Shown in pieces: positions 25,482 to 34,576 of a stretch of 64,000 bases of DNA. The translations under genes and the position numbers were made by a program. A model generated the notes under the pieces. The model searched no databases. It was not told the DNA's origin and was given only the letters and a program-made list of their open reading frames with translations. Source of the stretch: Tianweitania sp. UT-5YL-CI-8 (GTDB taxonomy: Bacteria > Pseudomonadota > Alphaproteobacteria > Rhizobiales > Rhizobiaceae); the NCBI RefSeq assembly GCF_030010215.1, contig NZ_JASCRR010000006.1:124001-188000 (forward strand), read 5' to 3'. Every line of letters starts with the position of its first letter. The first letter of the stretch is position 1.

Positions 25482-26486
25482 ATGAGCGTTGTCGTCAAGG
25501 AACCCGCCCTCAGCGAAAAGGATATGGTCGCGCAGGCCGAAGCCGCGCTGGCCGACATCTCCAAGGTTCGCGACGGCGTCGGCAAGGTCATCTTCGGCCA
25601 GGAAAGCGTTGTCGAGAGGACCTTGGTGGCGCTTCTGGCCGGCGGACATGCCTTGCTGGTCGGCGTGCCCGGCCTTGCCAAGACCAAGCTGGTCGAAACG
25701 CTCGGCATCGTGCTGGGTCTCGACGCCCGCCGCATCCAGTTCACGCCCGATCTGATGCCCTCCGACATTCTCGGTTCGGAAGTCATGGAGCAGGACGAGA
25801 CCGGCCGCCGCTCCTTCCGATTTATTCCCGGTCCGATCTTCGCCCAGCTTCTGATGGCAGACGAGATCAACCGCGCCAGCCCGCGCACGCAGTCAGCACT
25901 TCTGCAGTCGATGCAGGAATACCATGTCACCGTCGCCGGCGCCCGCCACGACCTGCCCGCACCGTTCCACGTCCTGGCTACCCAGAACCCGCTGGAGCAG
26001 GAAGGCACCTATCCCTTGCCGGAAGCCCAGCTCGACCGCTTCCTGATGCAGATCGACATCCTCTATCCGGAGTTGGAAGCCGAACGCCGCATCCTTCTGG
26101 AAACGACCGGCACGCAGGACGCTGTCGCCCAAAACGCGCTCGACCCGTCGCGCCTCAAGGACATCCAGCATCTCATCCGCCGCATGCCCGTACCCGAAAG
26201 CGTTGTCGAGGCCATTTTGAAGCTGGTGCGCTCCGCCCGGCCGGGCCAAGGCGATGCCGATACCGACAAGCACGTCGCCTGGGGTCCCGGCCCGCGCGCC
26301 AGCCAGGCGCTCACGCTCTGCGCCCGTGCCCGCGCACTTTATGACGGCCGCCTCGCACCCTCCATCGACGATGTGCGCGCGCTTGCCGAGCCGGTTCTAC
26401 AGCACCGCATGGCGCTGACTTTCGCCGCGCGGGCCGAAGGCATGAGCGTTCGCGACGTCGTCGCCAAGTTGGCGAAAGGAATCTGA
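25482..26486 (+). CDS. MoxR-family AAA+ ATPase
   Basis: A 334-residue protein of MoxR type. Walker A is GVPGLAKTK (about 60-68), Walker B LLMADEINRASPRTQSALLQSMQE (about 125-148), and the sensor region ATQNPLEQEGTYPLPEAQLDRF. MoxR ATPases act as chaperones for co-encoded DUF58 and von Willebrand-type proteins. AAGGA precedes the ATG. It begins the operon moxR-DUF58-BatA/DUF4159-membrane protein and overlaps the next start by one base (TGATG). Confidence 0.95.
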   Translation: MSVVVKEPALSEKDMVAQAEAALADISKVRDGVGKVIFGQESVVERTLVALLAGGHALLVGVPGLAKTKLVETLGIVLGLDARRIQFTPDLMPSDILGSEVMEQDETGRRSFRFIPGPIFAQLLMADEINRASPRTQSALLQSMQEYHVTVAGARHDLPAPFHVLATQNPLEQEGTYPLPEAQLDRFLMQIDILYPELEAERRILLETTGTQDAVAQNALDPSRLKDIQHLIRRMPVPESVVEAILKLVRSARPGQGDADTDKHVAWGPGPRASQALTLCARARALYDGRLAPSIDDVRALAEPVLQHRMALTFAARAEGMSVRDVVAKLAKGI

Positions 26487-27400
26487 TGGCGCGTATCGGC
26501 GAGTCAGCTGCACCGGTCACGACAACCGACGCTCTCGCTCGCGGCAGGCAACGCGCATCGCTCGTCCCCGACCTGCTGGTGGAGGCGCGCCGCATCGTCA
26601 ACACCGTGATCGCGGGTTGGCACGGCCGCAAGAAGCGCGGCATCGGCGAGAATTTCTGGCAGTTCCGTCCCTATGTCGAGGGCGAGGCCATCGCTCGCAT
26701 CGACTGGCGCCGCTCGGCCCGCGATGAGCACACCTATGTGCGCGACCGCGAGTGGGAGGCCGCTCATACCGTCTGGATCTGGGCCGACCCGTCGCCGTCC
26801 ATGCTCTACAAGTCGACCACCGCAACCGTCTCCAAGCAATCCCGAGCGCTGGTTCTGTCGCTTGCCTTAGCCGAACTTCTGTCGCGCAGCGGCGAACGCA
26901 TCGCCTGGCCGGGCCTGACCGAGCCGTTCAGCGCCCGCAACGGCGCAGAACGCATGGCAGCCCATCTCGCCCATGCCCCATCGCTGCCGATGCGACCCGA
27001 CTTGACCGCGATCCGGCGCTTTTCCGATATCATCCTCGTCGGCGATTTCCTCGATCCGGTCGAGGAAACCATGGCCTGGCTCGATCCGCTGGCGCGGCAT
27101 GGCGTCCGCGCCCACCTCATCGAGGTCGCCGACCCCGCCGAAGAGACCTTCCCCTATTCCGGCCGCACCGAATTCACCGATCCCGAGACCGGCGACAAAC
27201 TGACCGCAGGCCGCGCGGAGACGCTGGTTTCGGCCTATCGCAACGTCTATGTCGCCCGGCGCGAGGAACTCGCCGCCTGGTGCAAGCGCCAGGGCTGGAG
27301 CTACACGGTCAACCACACCGACCGCCTCGCCTCAGAGGCTTTGGTCAAGGTGCATATGGCGATGAGCCTGGGCGACGCCGCCAAGGGAGGTGCAGCGTGA
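26486..27400 (+). CDS. DUF58 domain protein
   Basis: A 304-residue protein with the DUF58 signature RPYVEGEAIARIDWRRSARDEHTYVRDREWE (about 70-100), followed by a von Willebrand-like fold (WIWADPSPSMLYKS). It is probably membrane-associated and works with the upstream MoxR ATPase. AAAGGA lies 5 bases before the ATG. The stop overlaps the next start as GTGA. Confidence 0.93.
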   Translation: MARIGESAAPVTTTDALARGRQRASLVPDLLVEARRIVNTVIAGWHGRKKRGIGENFWQFRPYVEGEAIARIDWRRSARDEHTYVRDREWEAAHTVWIWADPSPSMLYKSTTATVSKQSRALVLSLALAELLSRSGERIAWPGLTEPFSARNGAERMAAHLAHAPSLPMRPDLTAIRRFSDIILVGDFLDPVEETMAWLDPLARHGVRAHLIEVADPAEETFPYSGRTEFTDPETGDKLTAGRAETLVSAYRNVYVARREELAAWCKRQGWSYTVNHTDRLASEALVKVHMAMSLGDAAKGGAA

Positions 27401-30225
27401 GTTGGCTTCCGCTGTCCTTCGGTGCACCCGCCGTCCTGTGGGGACTGCTCGCCCTGCCCGTGATCTGGTGGCTGCTGCGCCTGACCCCACCGCGCCCGCA
27501 AACCGAGGTGTTCCCGCCCTTACGCATCCTCGCCAAGGTGCTGCGCAAGGAGGAAACGCCTTACCAGAGCCCGTGGTGGCTGACGCTGCTGCGCCTGATC
27601 CTGGCCGGCCTCGTCGTCATGGCGCTGGCCGACCCGGTCTTCAATCCGCGTGAGCGCGTCTCCACGGGCGGCTCGGCGCTCGCCTTGGTCATCGACAACG
27701 ACTGGTCGAGCGCGCCCGATTGGGATCGGCGCGTCGCGACCGCTGAACGGCTGATCGCCGACGCGTCCTCCACCGGCATTCCGGTCCTGCTTGCGCTCAC
27801 TTCCGAGCCGCCGAACGCCGAAATCGGGCCTTTCGATGCCGAAGCGGCCCGCGACCGGCTGCGCGCCGCCGCTCCGCGCCCGATCCCGACCGACCGCGCC
27901 GCCGTCTATGAACGGGTAGCAGGCGCGCTGACCGAATTCCCCGGCGCAAGCCTCGCGCTGCTGGTCAACGGTCTTGCCTCGGGCGATGACGGCGCGGCCT
28001 TCCAGCGCTTGCTCGCCGCCAATCCCGGCGCTGTGGTCTGGGCAACACCGGACCGCTTCGCGCCGCTCGGCCTCACCGCCACCACCAACGAAGTCCACGG
28101 CTTCGTGCTGACCGCTGTTCGCGCGGCGGGCGACCCTGCGCCGCGCAGCGTCACCGCGGGCGCCTTCGACGACCGCGGCCGCCGCATCGCCGATGCCACT
28201 TTGACCTTCGGCGCGGGCTCGGCGACGGCGACCGGCACGATGACGGTGCCGTTCGAATTGCGCAACGACTTCTCCTCCATCGGGCTCGATGGCGAAGCGC
28301 AGGCGGGCGCCATCCGCGTGCTCGACGAGAACTCGAAACGCCGGCGCGTTGGCCTTCTGTCGCTCAGCGAAGCCGACCAGTCGCAGCCGCTTTTGTCGCC
28401 GCTCTACTACATCCGCCGCGCCATGGAGCCCTATGCCGACCTGCTCGAACCTCAGGCACAGGACCTTGCCGAGGCCGTGCCGCAACTGCTCGACCAAAAC
28501 CCGGCGATGATCGTCATGGCCGATGTCGGCACGATTCCGGACGCTGCCCGCGAGCGGCTGGTGCAATGGGTCAATGAGGGGGGAACGCTGGTCCGTTTCG
28601 CCGGCTCCCGCCTGGCTGCTGCCGGCAACGACGAAGAGTTGCTTCCCGTTCGCCTTCGGCTGGGCGAACGCTCGCTTGGCGGATCGCTGTCCTGGACGAC
28701 GCCCCAACCGGTGAGCGAATTCCCGCAGAACGGCCCCTTTGCCGACCTGCCGCCGCCCAATGAGGTCACCGTCACCCGCCAGGTGCTGGCCGAGCCCACG
28801 CCCGATCTTGTCGAACGCACCTGGGCCAATCTCGCCGACGGCACGCCTTTGGTCACCGGCGCGCGGCGCGGCGAAGGCAATGTTGTGCTGTTCCACGTCA
28901 CGCCCGAAGCGACATGGTCGAGCCTGCCGATCTCCGGCAGCTTCGTCGAGATGCTGCGCCGCATCGTCCAGCTCTCGCGCAACCAGGGCACGGCGGCTGC
29001 CAATGCCGACGGCCGCTCCGCATCGCTGGCGCCCTATCGCATGATCGGCGCCGACGGAGCGCTGGTGCCGCCCGGCCCCGACGCCCGCCCGCTGCAGGTC
29101 CGCGCCGGCGCAATGCCGATCACCATCGAGAACCCGCCGGGCCTCTACGGTTCGGGGGAAGGCGTTTTCGCGCACAATCTGCTTGCCGCCGATGCCAGTT
29201 TTGCACCCATCGTCAGGCCGCAATTCACCGGCACGGTGACCGACATGCGCTATGCCTTCGACGAATCCCGCGACCTCAAGGGTCTGCTGATGATCATCGC
29301 CCTGCTGCTCCTGGCGCTCGATACGCTTATCGTGTTCTGGATGGGCGGTCTCTTCTCGCGTCGTTCGCGCATGCGGTCCCGTGCCGCCGCGACCACCACC
29401 TTGCTCGCCATCGTCGCCTTCGGTGCCGTATTGGCCTCTTCCGGCATATCGCTTGCCGACGATTCCAAGCCCGGCGATGTCGAGGCGGTCGAGGCCATCG
29501 CCAAGACCCGCATCGCCTATGTGGTGACGGGCGACTCCTCGGTCGATTCCATCAGCCGCGCCGGCATCGAAGGGCTCAACCGCTTCCTCGTCGACAAGAC
29601 GGCGCTCGAACCCGGCGAGCCCGCCGGCGTGGACATCGCCAGCGACGAGCTTTCGTTTTATCCGCTGATCTACTGGCCCATCGACGCGAATGCCGAGATG
29701 CCCAGCCAGGACGCCATTTCCCGCGTCGACGCCTATATGAAGCAGGGCGGCACGGTGTTGTTCGACACCCGCGACCAGTTCTCGACCGGGTTCGACGCCA
29801 ACTCCGCAAGCCCCGCGACGGAACGGCTGCGCGACATTCTCGGCGATCTCAACGTCCCGCCGCTCGAGCCCGTGCCAGCCGACCATGTTCTGACCAAATC
29901 CTTCTTCATCCTTCCCGAATTCCCCGGCCGCTTCGATGGCAGCCCGCTCTGGGTAGCGACGTCGCTCGATACCTCCGACAACGGCGACCGCCCTGTACGC
30001 ATCGGAGACGGCGTTAGCCCGATCATGATAACCGCAAACGATTTCGCCGGCGCCTGGGCGATTGACGCCTCCGGCAACGCCATGCTGCCAACCGTTCCTG
30101 CCGACCCGATGCAGCGGATTTACGCCCTGCGCGCGGGCGTCAACATCATGATGTACATGCTCACCGGCAACTACAAATCCGACCAGGTCCATGTGCCGAC
30201 GCTGCTGGAAAGGCTGGGGCAGTGA
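27397..30225 (+). CDS. BatA/DUF4159 membrane protein
   Basis: A 942-residue protein. An N-terminal BatA-type domain with two membrane helices (VLWGLLALPVIWWLL; LTLLRLILAGLVVMALADP) precedes a large periplasmic region with an amidotransferase-like segment. Two more helices follow near 625-685, then a C-terminal DUF4159 domain (IAYVVTGDSSVDSISRAGIEGLN; LIYWPIDANAEMPSQDAISRVDAYMKQGG). The start is GTG 27397, overlapping the DUF58 stop with AAGGGAGG upstream. It probably forms an envelope complex with MoxR and DUF58 partners; such operons are linked to envelope stress and aerotolerance. Confidence 0.9.
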   Translation: MSWLPLSFGAPAVLWGLLALPVIWWLLRLTPPRPQTEVFPPLRILAKVLRKEETPYQSPWWLTLLRLILAGLVVMALADPVFNPRERVSTGGSALALVIDNDWSSAPDWDRRVATAERLIADASSTGIPVLLALTSEPPNAEIGPFDAEAARDRLRAAAPRPIPTDRAAVYERVAGALTEFPGASLALLVNGLASGDDGAAFQRLLAANPGAVVWATPDRFAPLGLTATTNEVHGFVLTAVRAAGDPAPRSVTAGAFDDRGRRIADATLTFGAGSATATGTMTVPFELRNDFSSIGLDGEAQAGAIRVLDENSKRRRVGLLSLSEADQSQPLLSPLYYIRRAMEPYADLLEPQAQDLAEAVPQLLDQNPAMIVMADVGTIPDAARERLVQWVNEGGTLVRFAGSRLAAAGNDEELLPVRLRLGERSLGGSLSWTTPQPVSEFPQNGPFADLPPPNEVTVTRQVLAEPTPDLVERTWANLADGTPLVTGARRGEGNVVLFHVTPEATWSSLPISGSFVEMLRRIVQLSRNQGTAAANADGRSASLAPYRMIGADGALVPPGPDARPLQVRAGAMPITIENPPGLYGSGEGVFAHNLLAADASFAPIVRPQFTGTVTDMRYAFDESRDLKGLLMIIALLLLALDTLIVFWMGGLFSRRSRMRSRAAATTTLLAIVAFGAVLASSGISLADDSKPGDVEAVEAIAKTRIAYVVTGDSSVDSISRAGIEGLNRFLVDKTALEPGEPAGVDIASDELSFYPLIYWPIDANAEMPSQDAISRVDAYMKQGGTVLFDTRDQFSTGFDANSASPATERLRDILGDLNVPPLEPVPADHVLTKSFFILPEFPGRFDGSPLWVATSLDTSDNGDRPVRIGDGVSPIMITANDFAGAWAIDASGNAMLPTVPADPMQRIYALRAGVNIMMYMLTGNYKSDQVHVPTLLERLGQ

Positions 30226-30254
30226 TGGGGGATTTGTTGATGAGCTACTTCTCA

Positions 30255-30412
30255 CCCCCCTCTGTCCTGCCGGACATCTCCCCAGCATGGGGGGAGATCG
30301 GCAGCTCGTGCCTTCCCGCCTTCTCTACTTTGTTCGCGATTGGCGAATGCCGTGGTGACGGCTCAATCTCCCCCCATTGTGCGGGGGAGATGTCCGGCAG
30401 GACAGAGGGGGG
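30255..30412. repeat. palindromic element A, copy 1
   Basis: A 158-bp element with inverted arms: CCCCCCTCTGTCCTGCCGGA at 30255-30274 is repeated in reverse at 30393-30412. Each arm also holds its own GGGGAGAT/ATCTCCCC hairpin. The centre is asymmetric and matches copy 2 (41923-42077) only in reverse orientation. It lies inside the moxR operon, so it is transcribed as a long hairpin RNA. Confidence 0.85.
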
Positions 30413-30478
30413 CAACGTAGAGAAGCTACATCGATGGAAGTTGCCTAGGTCTTCCTCCCAGCTCCACGAGCAGACGCC

Positions 30479-32560
30479 ATGACCTGGTCCATCGCTTCCG
30501 AGCCGCTGTTCTCATGGCCAATTCTCGTTGCCATGATGATCCCGCTGGCGCTTCTGGCGCTGGCCGGCGTCTGGTTTCGCCAGCGCGGCGCATGGTTCCG
30601 GCTGGCCGCACTGGCGGCACTCGCCCTTGCCTTGATCAATCCGGTCCTGCTCGATGAGCAGCGCGAGCCGCTGAAAAGCGTCGTGGCGCTGGTGGTCGAC
30701 CGCAGCCAGAGCCAGGATATTGGCGACCGCACCATCCAGACCGACGCCGCCGTGCAGGGCATCAAGGAGCGCCTGCAGCGCTTTCCGCAATTCGACGTCC
30801 GCGAGGTCGAGGCCGGGCGCGGCGAAGCGGCCGACGACCGCACCGAAACCCGCCTGTTCGGCGCGCTCGACAGTGCCTTCCGAGACGTGCCGCCATCGCG
30901 TATCGGCGGCGCCATTATGATCACCGACGGGCAGGTTCACGACGTGCCCGAACGTGCTGAATTCGGCGCGCCGCTGCATGCTCTCATTACCGGCCACGAA
31001 GGCGAGATGGACCGCCGCATCCGTTTCGAGCGTGCGCCGCGCTTCGGCATTGTCGGCAAGCCGCTCGACATGTCCTACCGGGTCATCACAACAGACGGCC
31101 AGTCCGGCCCCGTCAATGTGCGCATCTCCATCAACGGCAATCAGGTCGCAGCCGAACAAGCCGTCATCGGCCAGGAAATCCCGCTGCAGATCACCATCCC
31201 GACAGCCGGCCGCAACATCGTCGAGCTGGCCATCGATCCGGTTGAGGGCGAGCTGACCGACACCAACAACCGCGCCATCGCCATGGTCGACGGCATCCGC
31301 GAAAACCTCCGCGTACTGCTGGTCTCGGGCGAGCCGCATGCAGGCGAACGCACCTGGCGCAACCTGCTCAAATCGGACGCCTCGGTGGATCTCGTCCACT
31401 TCACCATTCTGCGTCCGCCCGAAAAGCAGGACGGCACGCCGATCAACGAGCTGTCGCTGATCGCGTTCCCCACCCGCGAACTGTTCGTTGAGAAGATCAA
31501 CGATTTCGACCTGATCATCTTCGACCGCTACCAGCATCGCGACGTGTTGCCGATCCTCTACTACGATTACATCGCCGAATATGTCGAACAAGGCGGCGCG
31601 CTGCTGGTGGCCGCCGGTCCGGAATATGCCGGCCAGTCTTCCATCGCGCGCACGCCGCTGATGGCCGCCCTACCCGGCCTGCCGACCGGCGATGTCGTGG
31701 AAAAGGCCTTCTATCCGCGCCTGACCGATCTTGGCCAGCGCCATCCCGTCACCCGCGGGCTCGACGGATCGGGCCAGGAGCCGCCACATTGGAGCCGCTG
31801 GTTCCGCCAGATCGGCATCGAGAACCCCGAGGGCGAAGTCGTCATGAAGGGTGCGGACGACCAGCCGCTGCTGCTGCTCGACCGCAAGGGCGAAGGCCGC
31901 GTCGGCATGCTTTTGTCCGACCAGGGCTGGCTCTGGGCGCGCGGCTTCGAGGGCGGCGGCCCGCATGTCCAGCTTTACCGGCGCATGGCGCATTGGCTGA
32001 TGAAGGAACCGGAGCTCGAGGAAGAACGCCTGACCGCCGACGGTCGCGGCATGGTTCTCGAAGTGCGTCGCCAGACCATGAGCGACCAGGCCGGCCCCGC
32101 CCGCGTCATCACACCATCCGGCCAGGCCATGGACATCCAGCTCAGCCAGTCTGAGCCCGGCATCTTCTCCGGTAGTGCGGAAGTTCCCGAAATCGGGCTC
32201 TATCAGGTGGCGAACGGCGATCTGACCACGCTGGCCCATGTCGGCCCGATCAATGCGCCGGAGTTTACCGATGTGGTGTCGACCGCCGATGTCGTGTCCC
32301 CTGTGGCCGATGCCTCCGGCGGCAGCGTCCGCAGGCTGCAAGCGACGAGCCTGCTCGGCAACGCGTCCAATGTCAGCCTGCCCAGCGTGGTGCCGGTGCG
32401 CGGCACGGCGGACGCCTCGGGGCGCGATTGGATCGGCCTTCGGACGACGGACGACAGCGTGCTGAAATCCGTTGGTCGCGTGCCGATGTTCGGCGGCTTC
32501 CTCGGCCTCGGCCTGCTGCTGCTCGCCATCGGCTCGATGTGGTATCGCGAGGGGCGGTGA
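30479..32560 (+). CDS. membrane protein with amidotransferase-like domain, end of the moxR operon
   Basis: A 693-residue protein. Two N-terminal helices (ILVAMMIPLALLALAGVWF; LAALAALALALINPVLL) are followed by a long periplasmic part with an extended-sandwich region and a glutamine-amidotransferase-like fold (RVLLVSGEPHAGERTWRNLL; LIIFDRYQHRDVLP; GGALLVAAGPEYAG), and one C-terminal helix (FGGFLGLGLLLLAIGSMW). No catalytic triad is evident. It follows the DUF4159 gene after palindromic element A and is the usual fourth partner of this operon type. Confidence 0.85.
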   Translation: MTWSIASEPLFSWPILVAMMIPLALLALAGVWFRQRGAWFRLAALAALALALINPVLLDEQREPLKSVVALVVDRSQSQDIGDRTIQTDAAVQGIKERLQRFPQFDVREVEAGRGEAADDRTETRLFGALDSAFRDVPPSRIGGAIMITDGQVHDVPERAEFGAPLHALITGHEGEMDRRIRFERAPRFGIVGKPLDMSYRVITTDGQSGPVNVRISINGNQVAAEQAVIGQEIPLQITIPTAGRNIVELAIDPVEGELTDTNNRAIAMVDGIRENLRVLLVSGEPHAGERTWRNLLKSDASVDLVHFTILRPPEKQDGTPINELSLIAFPTRELFVEKINDFDLIIFDRYQHRDVLPILYYDYIAEYVEQGGALLVAAGPEYAGQSSIARTPLMAALPGLPTGDVVEKAFYPRLTDLGQRHPVTRGLDGSGQEPPHWSRWFRQIGIENPEGEVVMKGADDQPLLLLDRKGEGRVGMLLSDQGWLWARGFEGGGPHVQLYRRMAHWLMKEPELEEERLTADGRGMVLEVRRQTMSDQAGPARVITPSGQAMDIQLSQSEPGIFSGSAEVPEIGLYQVANGDLTTLAHVGPINAPEFTDVVSTADVVSPVADASGGSVRRLQATSLLGNASNVSLPSVVPVRGTADASGRDWIGLRTTDDSVLKSVGRVPMFGGFLGLGLLLLAIGSMWYREGR

Positions 32561-32563
32561 GTG

Positions 32564-33454
32564 CTATTGCGGCTGGCTGAGCAGCCAGTCGGACAGCGCT
32601 TTCCGACGCTCGTTCCCCTCGCCTGTCATGACCAGCCAGTAGCCGCAATCGTCGCGCCGCACTTCCGGACCGACGGCAACTAGGCTTCCGCCAGCGAGAT
32701 GCGCATCGACCAACCCGAGCCATCCCAGCGCAATTCCCTGCTCGGAGAGGGCGGCCTGGATGACGAAGCCGTAGGTGTTCAGGCCGAGGTCGCCCTGCGC
32801 CGGCTCCCGCTCCACGCCTTGCGCGGCGAGCCAGGTGGTCCATGTCACCCAGCGCGGCTTGCCCGCCGTTTCGAGATGCAGCAGCGGCTGCCGCGAAAGG
32901 CTGCGCGGATCGTCGAAGGGGCCGCAGCGTGCGCGATATCCGGAGCTACACACCGGCACGACGCGCTCCGGCATGAGAAGCCGCGCCTCGCCAGGAAAGT
33001 CCGCCCTCTTGCCGAACAGGATCGCCGCATCCGACGTTCCGTCGAAAGCACCCTCCAGCCCTTGCGATGCCACGACATGGACATCGATGCCGGGGTGCAG
33101 ACGCCGGAACTCGGCCACACGAGGCATCAGCCAGAAGCTGGCAAAGCCGTAATCCGTGAAGATGCGGATCACCGGCGAACTGAGGCTCGCCCGCACCTGC
33201 CGCGCGGCATCGTCGATCCGTTCGATCCCAGAATGCACCGCACGAAACAGTGTCTCGCCCGCCGCTGTCAGCTTACAGCCGCGATGCATGCGGCTGATCA
33301 GGGGGGCGCCGACCTGCTCTTCGATGCGCCGGATCTGATAGCTGACCGCTGGCTGCGACAGGCCAAGCTCCGCCCCCGCGCCGGTGAGGCTGCCCAGCCT
33401 GCCGACGGCCTCGAAAATGCGCAGCCACCCCACATCCAGCTTCCGCTCTGACAT
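32564..33454 (-). CDS. LysR-family regulator of choline-sulfate use
   Basis: A 296-residue LysR protein (from ATG 33454). The winged helix-turn-helix covers about 5-65 (LRIFEAVGRLGSLTGAGAELGLSQPAVSYQIRRIEEQVG), followed by a substrate-binding domain of GcvA type. It is divergent from a choline-binding protein gene and betC, the arrangement known for choline-sulfate-utilisation regulators. The inducer is therefore probably choline sulfate or choline. An alternative ATG at 33460 has no room for a ribosome binding site. Confidence 0.87.
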   Translation of the reverse strand: MSERKLDVGWLRIFEAVGRLGSLTGAGAELGLSQPAVSYQIRRIEEQVGAPLISRMHRGCKLTAAGETLFRAVHSGIERIDDAARQVRASLSSPVIRIFTDYGFASFWLMPRVAEFRRLHPGIDVHVVASQGLEGAFDGTSDAAILFGKRADFPGEARLLMPERVVPVCSSGYRARCGPFDDPRSLSRQPLLHLETAGKPRWVTWTTWLAAQGVEREPAQGDLGLNTYGFVIQAALSEQGIALGWLGLVDAHLAGGSLVAVGPEVRRDDCGYWLVMTGEGNERRKALSDWLLSQPQ

Positions 33455-33576
33455 AAACATTCTCTATGGCAACCATCGAAAAACAACGGCTGCAATAGAA
33501 CCGCATAAAAAGCTTTGATGGAAGTCCGCGCAGGTCGGAGGACCGCCTGCGCACCCAGAAAAACAGGGGAACTGCC

Positions 33577-34515
33577 ATGACATACCGCCGTTTCGGCCTG
33601 GCCGTGGCCGCCATTCTTCTCAGCGCACCGGCAATGGCCGCCGATGCCGAGAGCTGCAAGACGATCCGCATGTCCGATCCGGGCTGGACCGACATCACCT
33701 CCACCAACGCCATTGCCACCGTCCTTCTCGAAGGGCTGGGCTATTCGACCGACATCCAGACTCTTTCGGTGCTGGTCGGCTACCAGTCGATGAAAAACAA
33801 GGACGTCGACGTCTTCCTCGGCAACTGGATGCCGGCGCAGCAGAAATTCATCGACGAACTCAATGCGGCCAATGCTGCCGAAGTGCTCGGGCAGAACCTG
33901 ACGGGCGCGAAGTTCACCCTCGCCGTGCCGTCCTATGTCGCCGAAAAGGGCATCAAGGACTTCAAGGACCTCGCCCAGCACGCCGATTCGTTCGGGTCGC
34001 AGATCTACGGCATCGAGCCGGGCGCGCCCGCCAATGAAAACATGCAGAAGATGATAGATTCCGGCGATTTCGACCTGAGCAAATGGAGCGTGGTCGAATC
34101 CAGCGAGGCCGGTATGCTGTCGCAGGTCGCGCGCGCCGAAGCCGCCAAGCAGGACATCGTCTTCCTCGCCTGGGCGCCGCACCCGATGAACACCAAGTTC
34201 GACATCACTTATCTGTCGGGCGGCGACGAATATTTCGGCGCGAATTTTGGCGGCGCCGACGTTTACACGCTGGCCCGCACCGGCTGGTCGGGCGAATGTC
34301 CCAACGCTGCGACCTTCTTCAAGAACCTCAAATTCACGCTCGACATCGAAAACGCCATGATGGGCAAGATCATGGATGACAGCATGGCGCCCAACGACGC
34401 CGCGAAAGACTGGATCAAGGCCAATCCGACAGCGCTCGACGCCTGGCTGAAGGATGTCACCACCTTCGACGGCCAGCCCGGCCTGGCGGCAGTGAAGACC
34501 TCCCTCGGCCTTTGA
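33577..34515 (+). CDS. choline ABC transporter substrate-binding protein, betC-linked copy
   Basis: A 312-residue periplasmic protein with a signal peptide (FGLAVAAILLSAPAMAADA) and the ChoX-type body: MSDPGWTDITSTNAIATVLLEGLGY, NKDVDVFLGNWMP, AWAPHPMNTKFDITYLSGGDEYFGANFGGADVYT. The conserved Trp/Tyr residues form the aromatic cage for choline's quaternary ammonium. GGGGAA precedes the ATG. A paralogue with its own permease and ATPase is at 38867-39814. No permease is next to this copy, so it may feed the same ChoWV transporter. Confidence 0.9.
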   Translation: MTYRRFGLAVAAILLSAPAMAADAESCKTIRMSDPGWTDITSTNAIATVLLEGLGYSTDIQTLSVLVGYQSMKNKDVDVFLGNWMPAQQKFIDELNAANAAEVLGQNLTGAKFTLAVPSYVAEKGIKDFKDLAQHADSFGSQIYGIEPGAPANENMQKMIDSGDFDLSKWSVVESSEAGMLSQVARAEAAKQDIVFLAWAPHPMNTKFDITYLSGGDEYFGANFGGADVYTLARTGWSGECPNAATFFKNLKFTLDIENAMMGKIMDDSMAPNDAAKDWIKANPTALDAWLKDVTTFDGQPGLAAVKTSLGL

Positions 34516-34524
34516 CGAACAAGG

Positions 34525-34554
34525 CAGCCACCCGGCAACCCGGCCGGGTGGCTG
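34525..34554 (+). terminator. intercistronic hairpin between choX paralogue and betC
   Basis: CAGCCACCCGG (34525-34535) and CCGGGTGGCTG (34544-34554) form a perfect 11-bp stem with an 8-base loop. There is no strong T-run, so it may protect or partly terminate the binding-protein mRNA and reduce betC expression relative to it. Confidence 0.6.
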
Positions 34555-34576
34555 GCTCCTATTTGGAAGACCGCGC

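Noticed and set aside
26752-27396. N-terminal extension of the BatA/DUF4159 frame
   Set aside because: It overlaps the DUF58 gene in another frame; GTG 27397 with a good ribosome binding site is the start.
27520-30288. 922-residue minus-strand frame
   Set aside because: Antisense shadow of the BatA/DUF4159 gene, rich in Arg/Gly/His as expected for a shadow.
30222-30482. 86-residue open frame on the plus strand
   Set aside because: It lies almost entirely in palindromic element A, and the same peptide pattern (PPSVLPDISP...GEMSGRTEGG) appears at the second copy; it is a repeat artefact.
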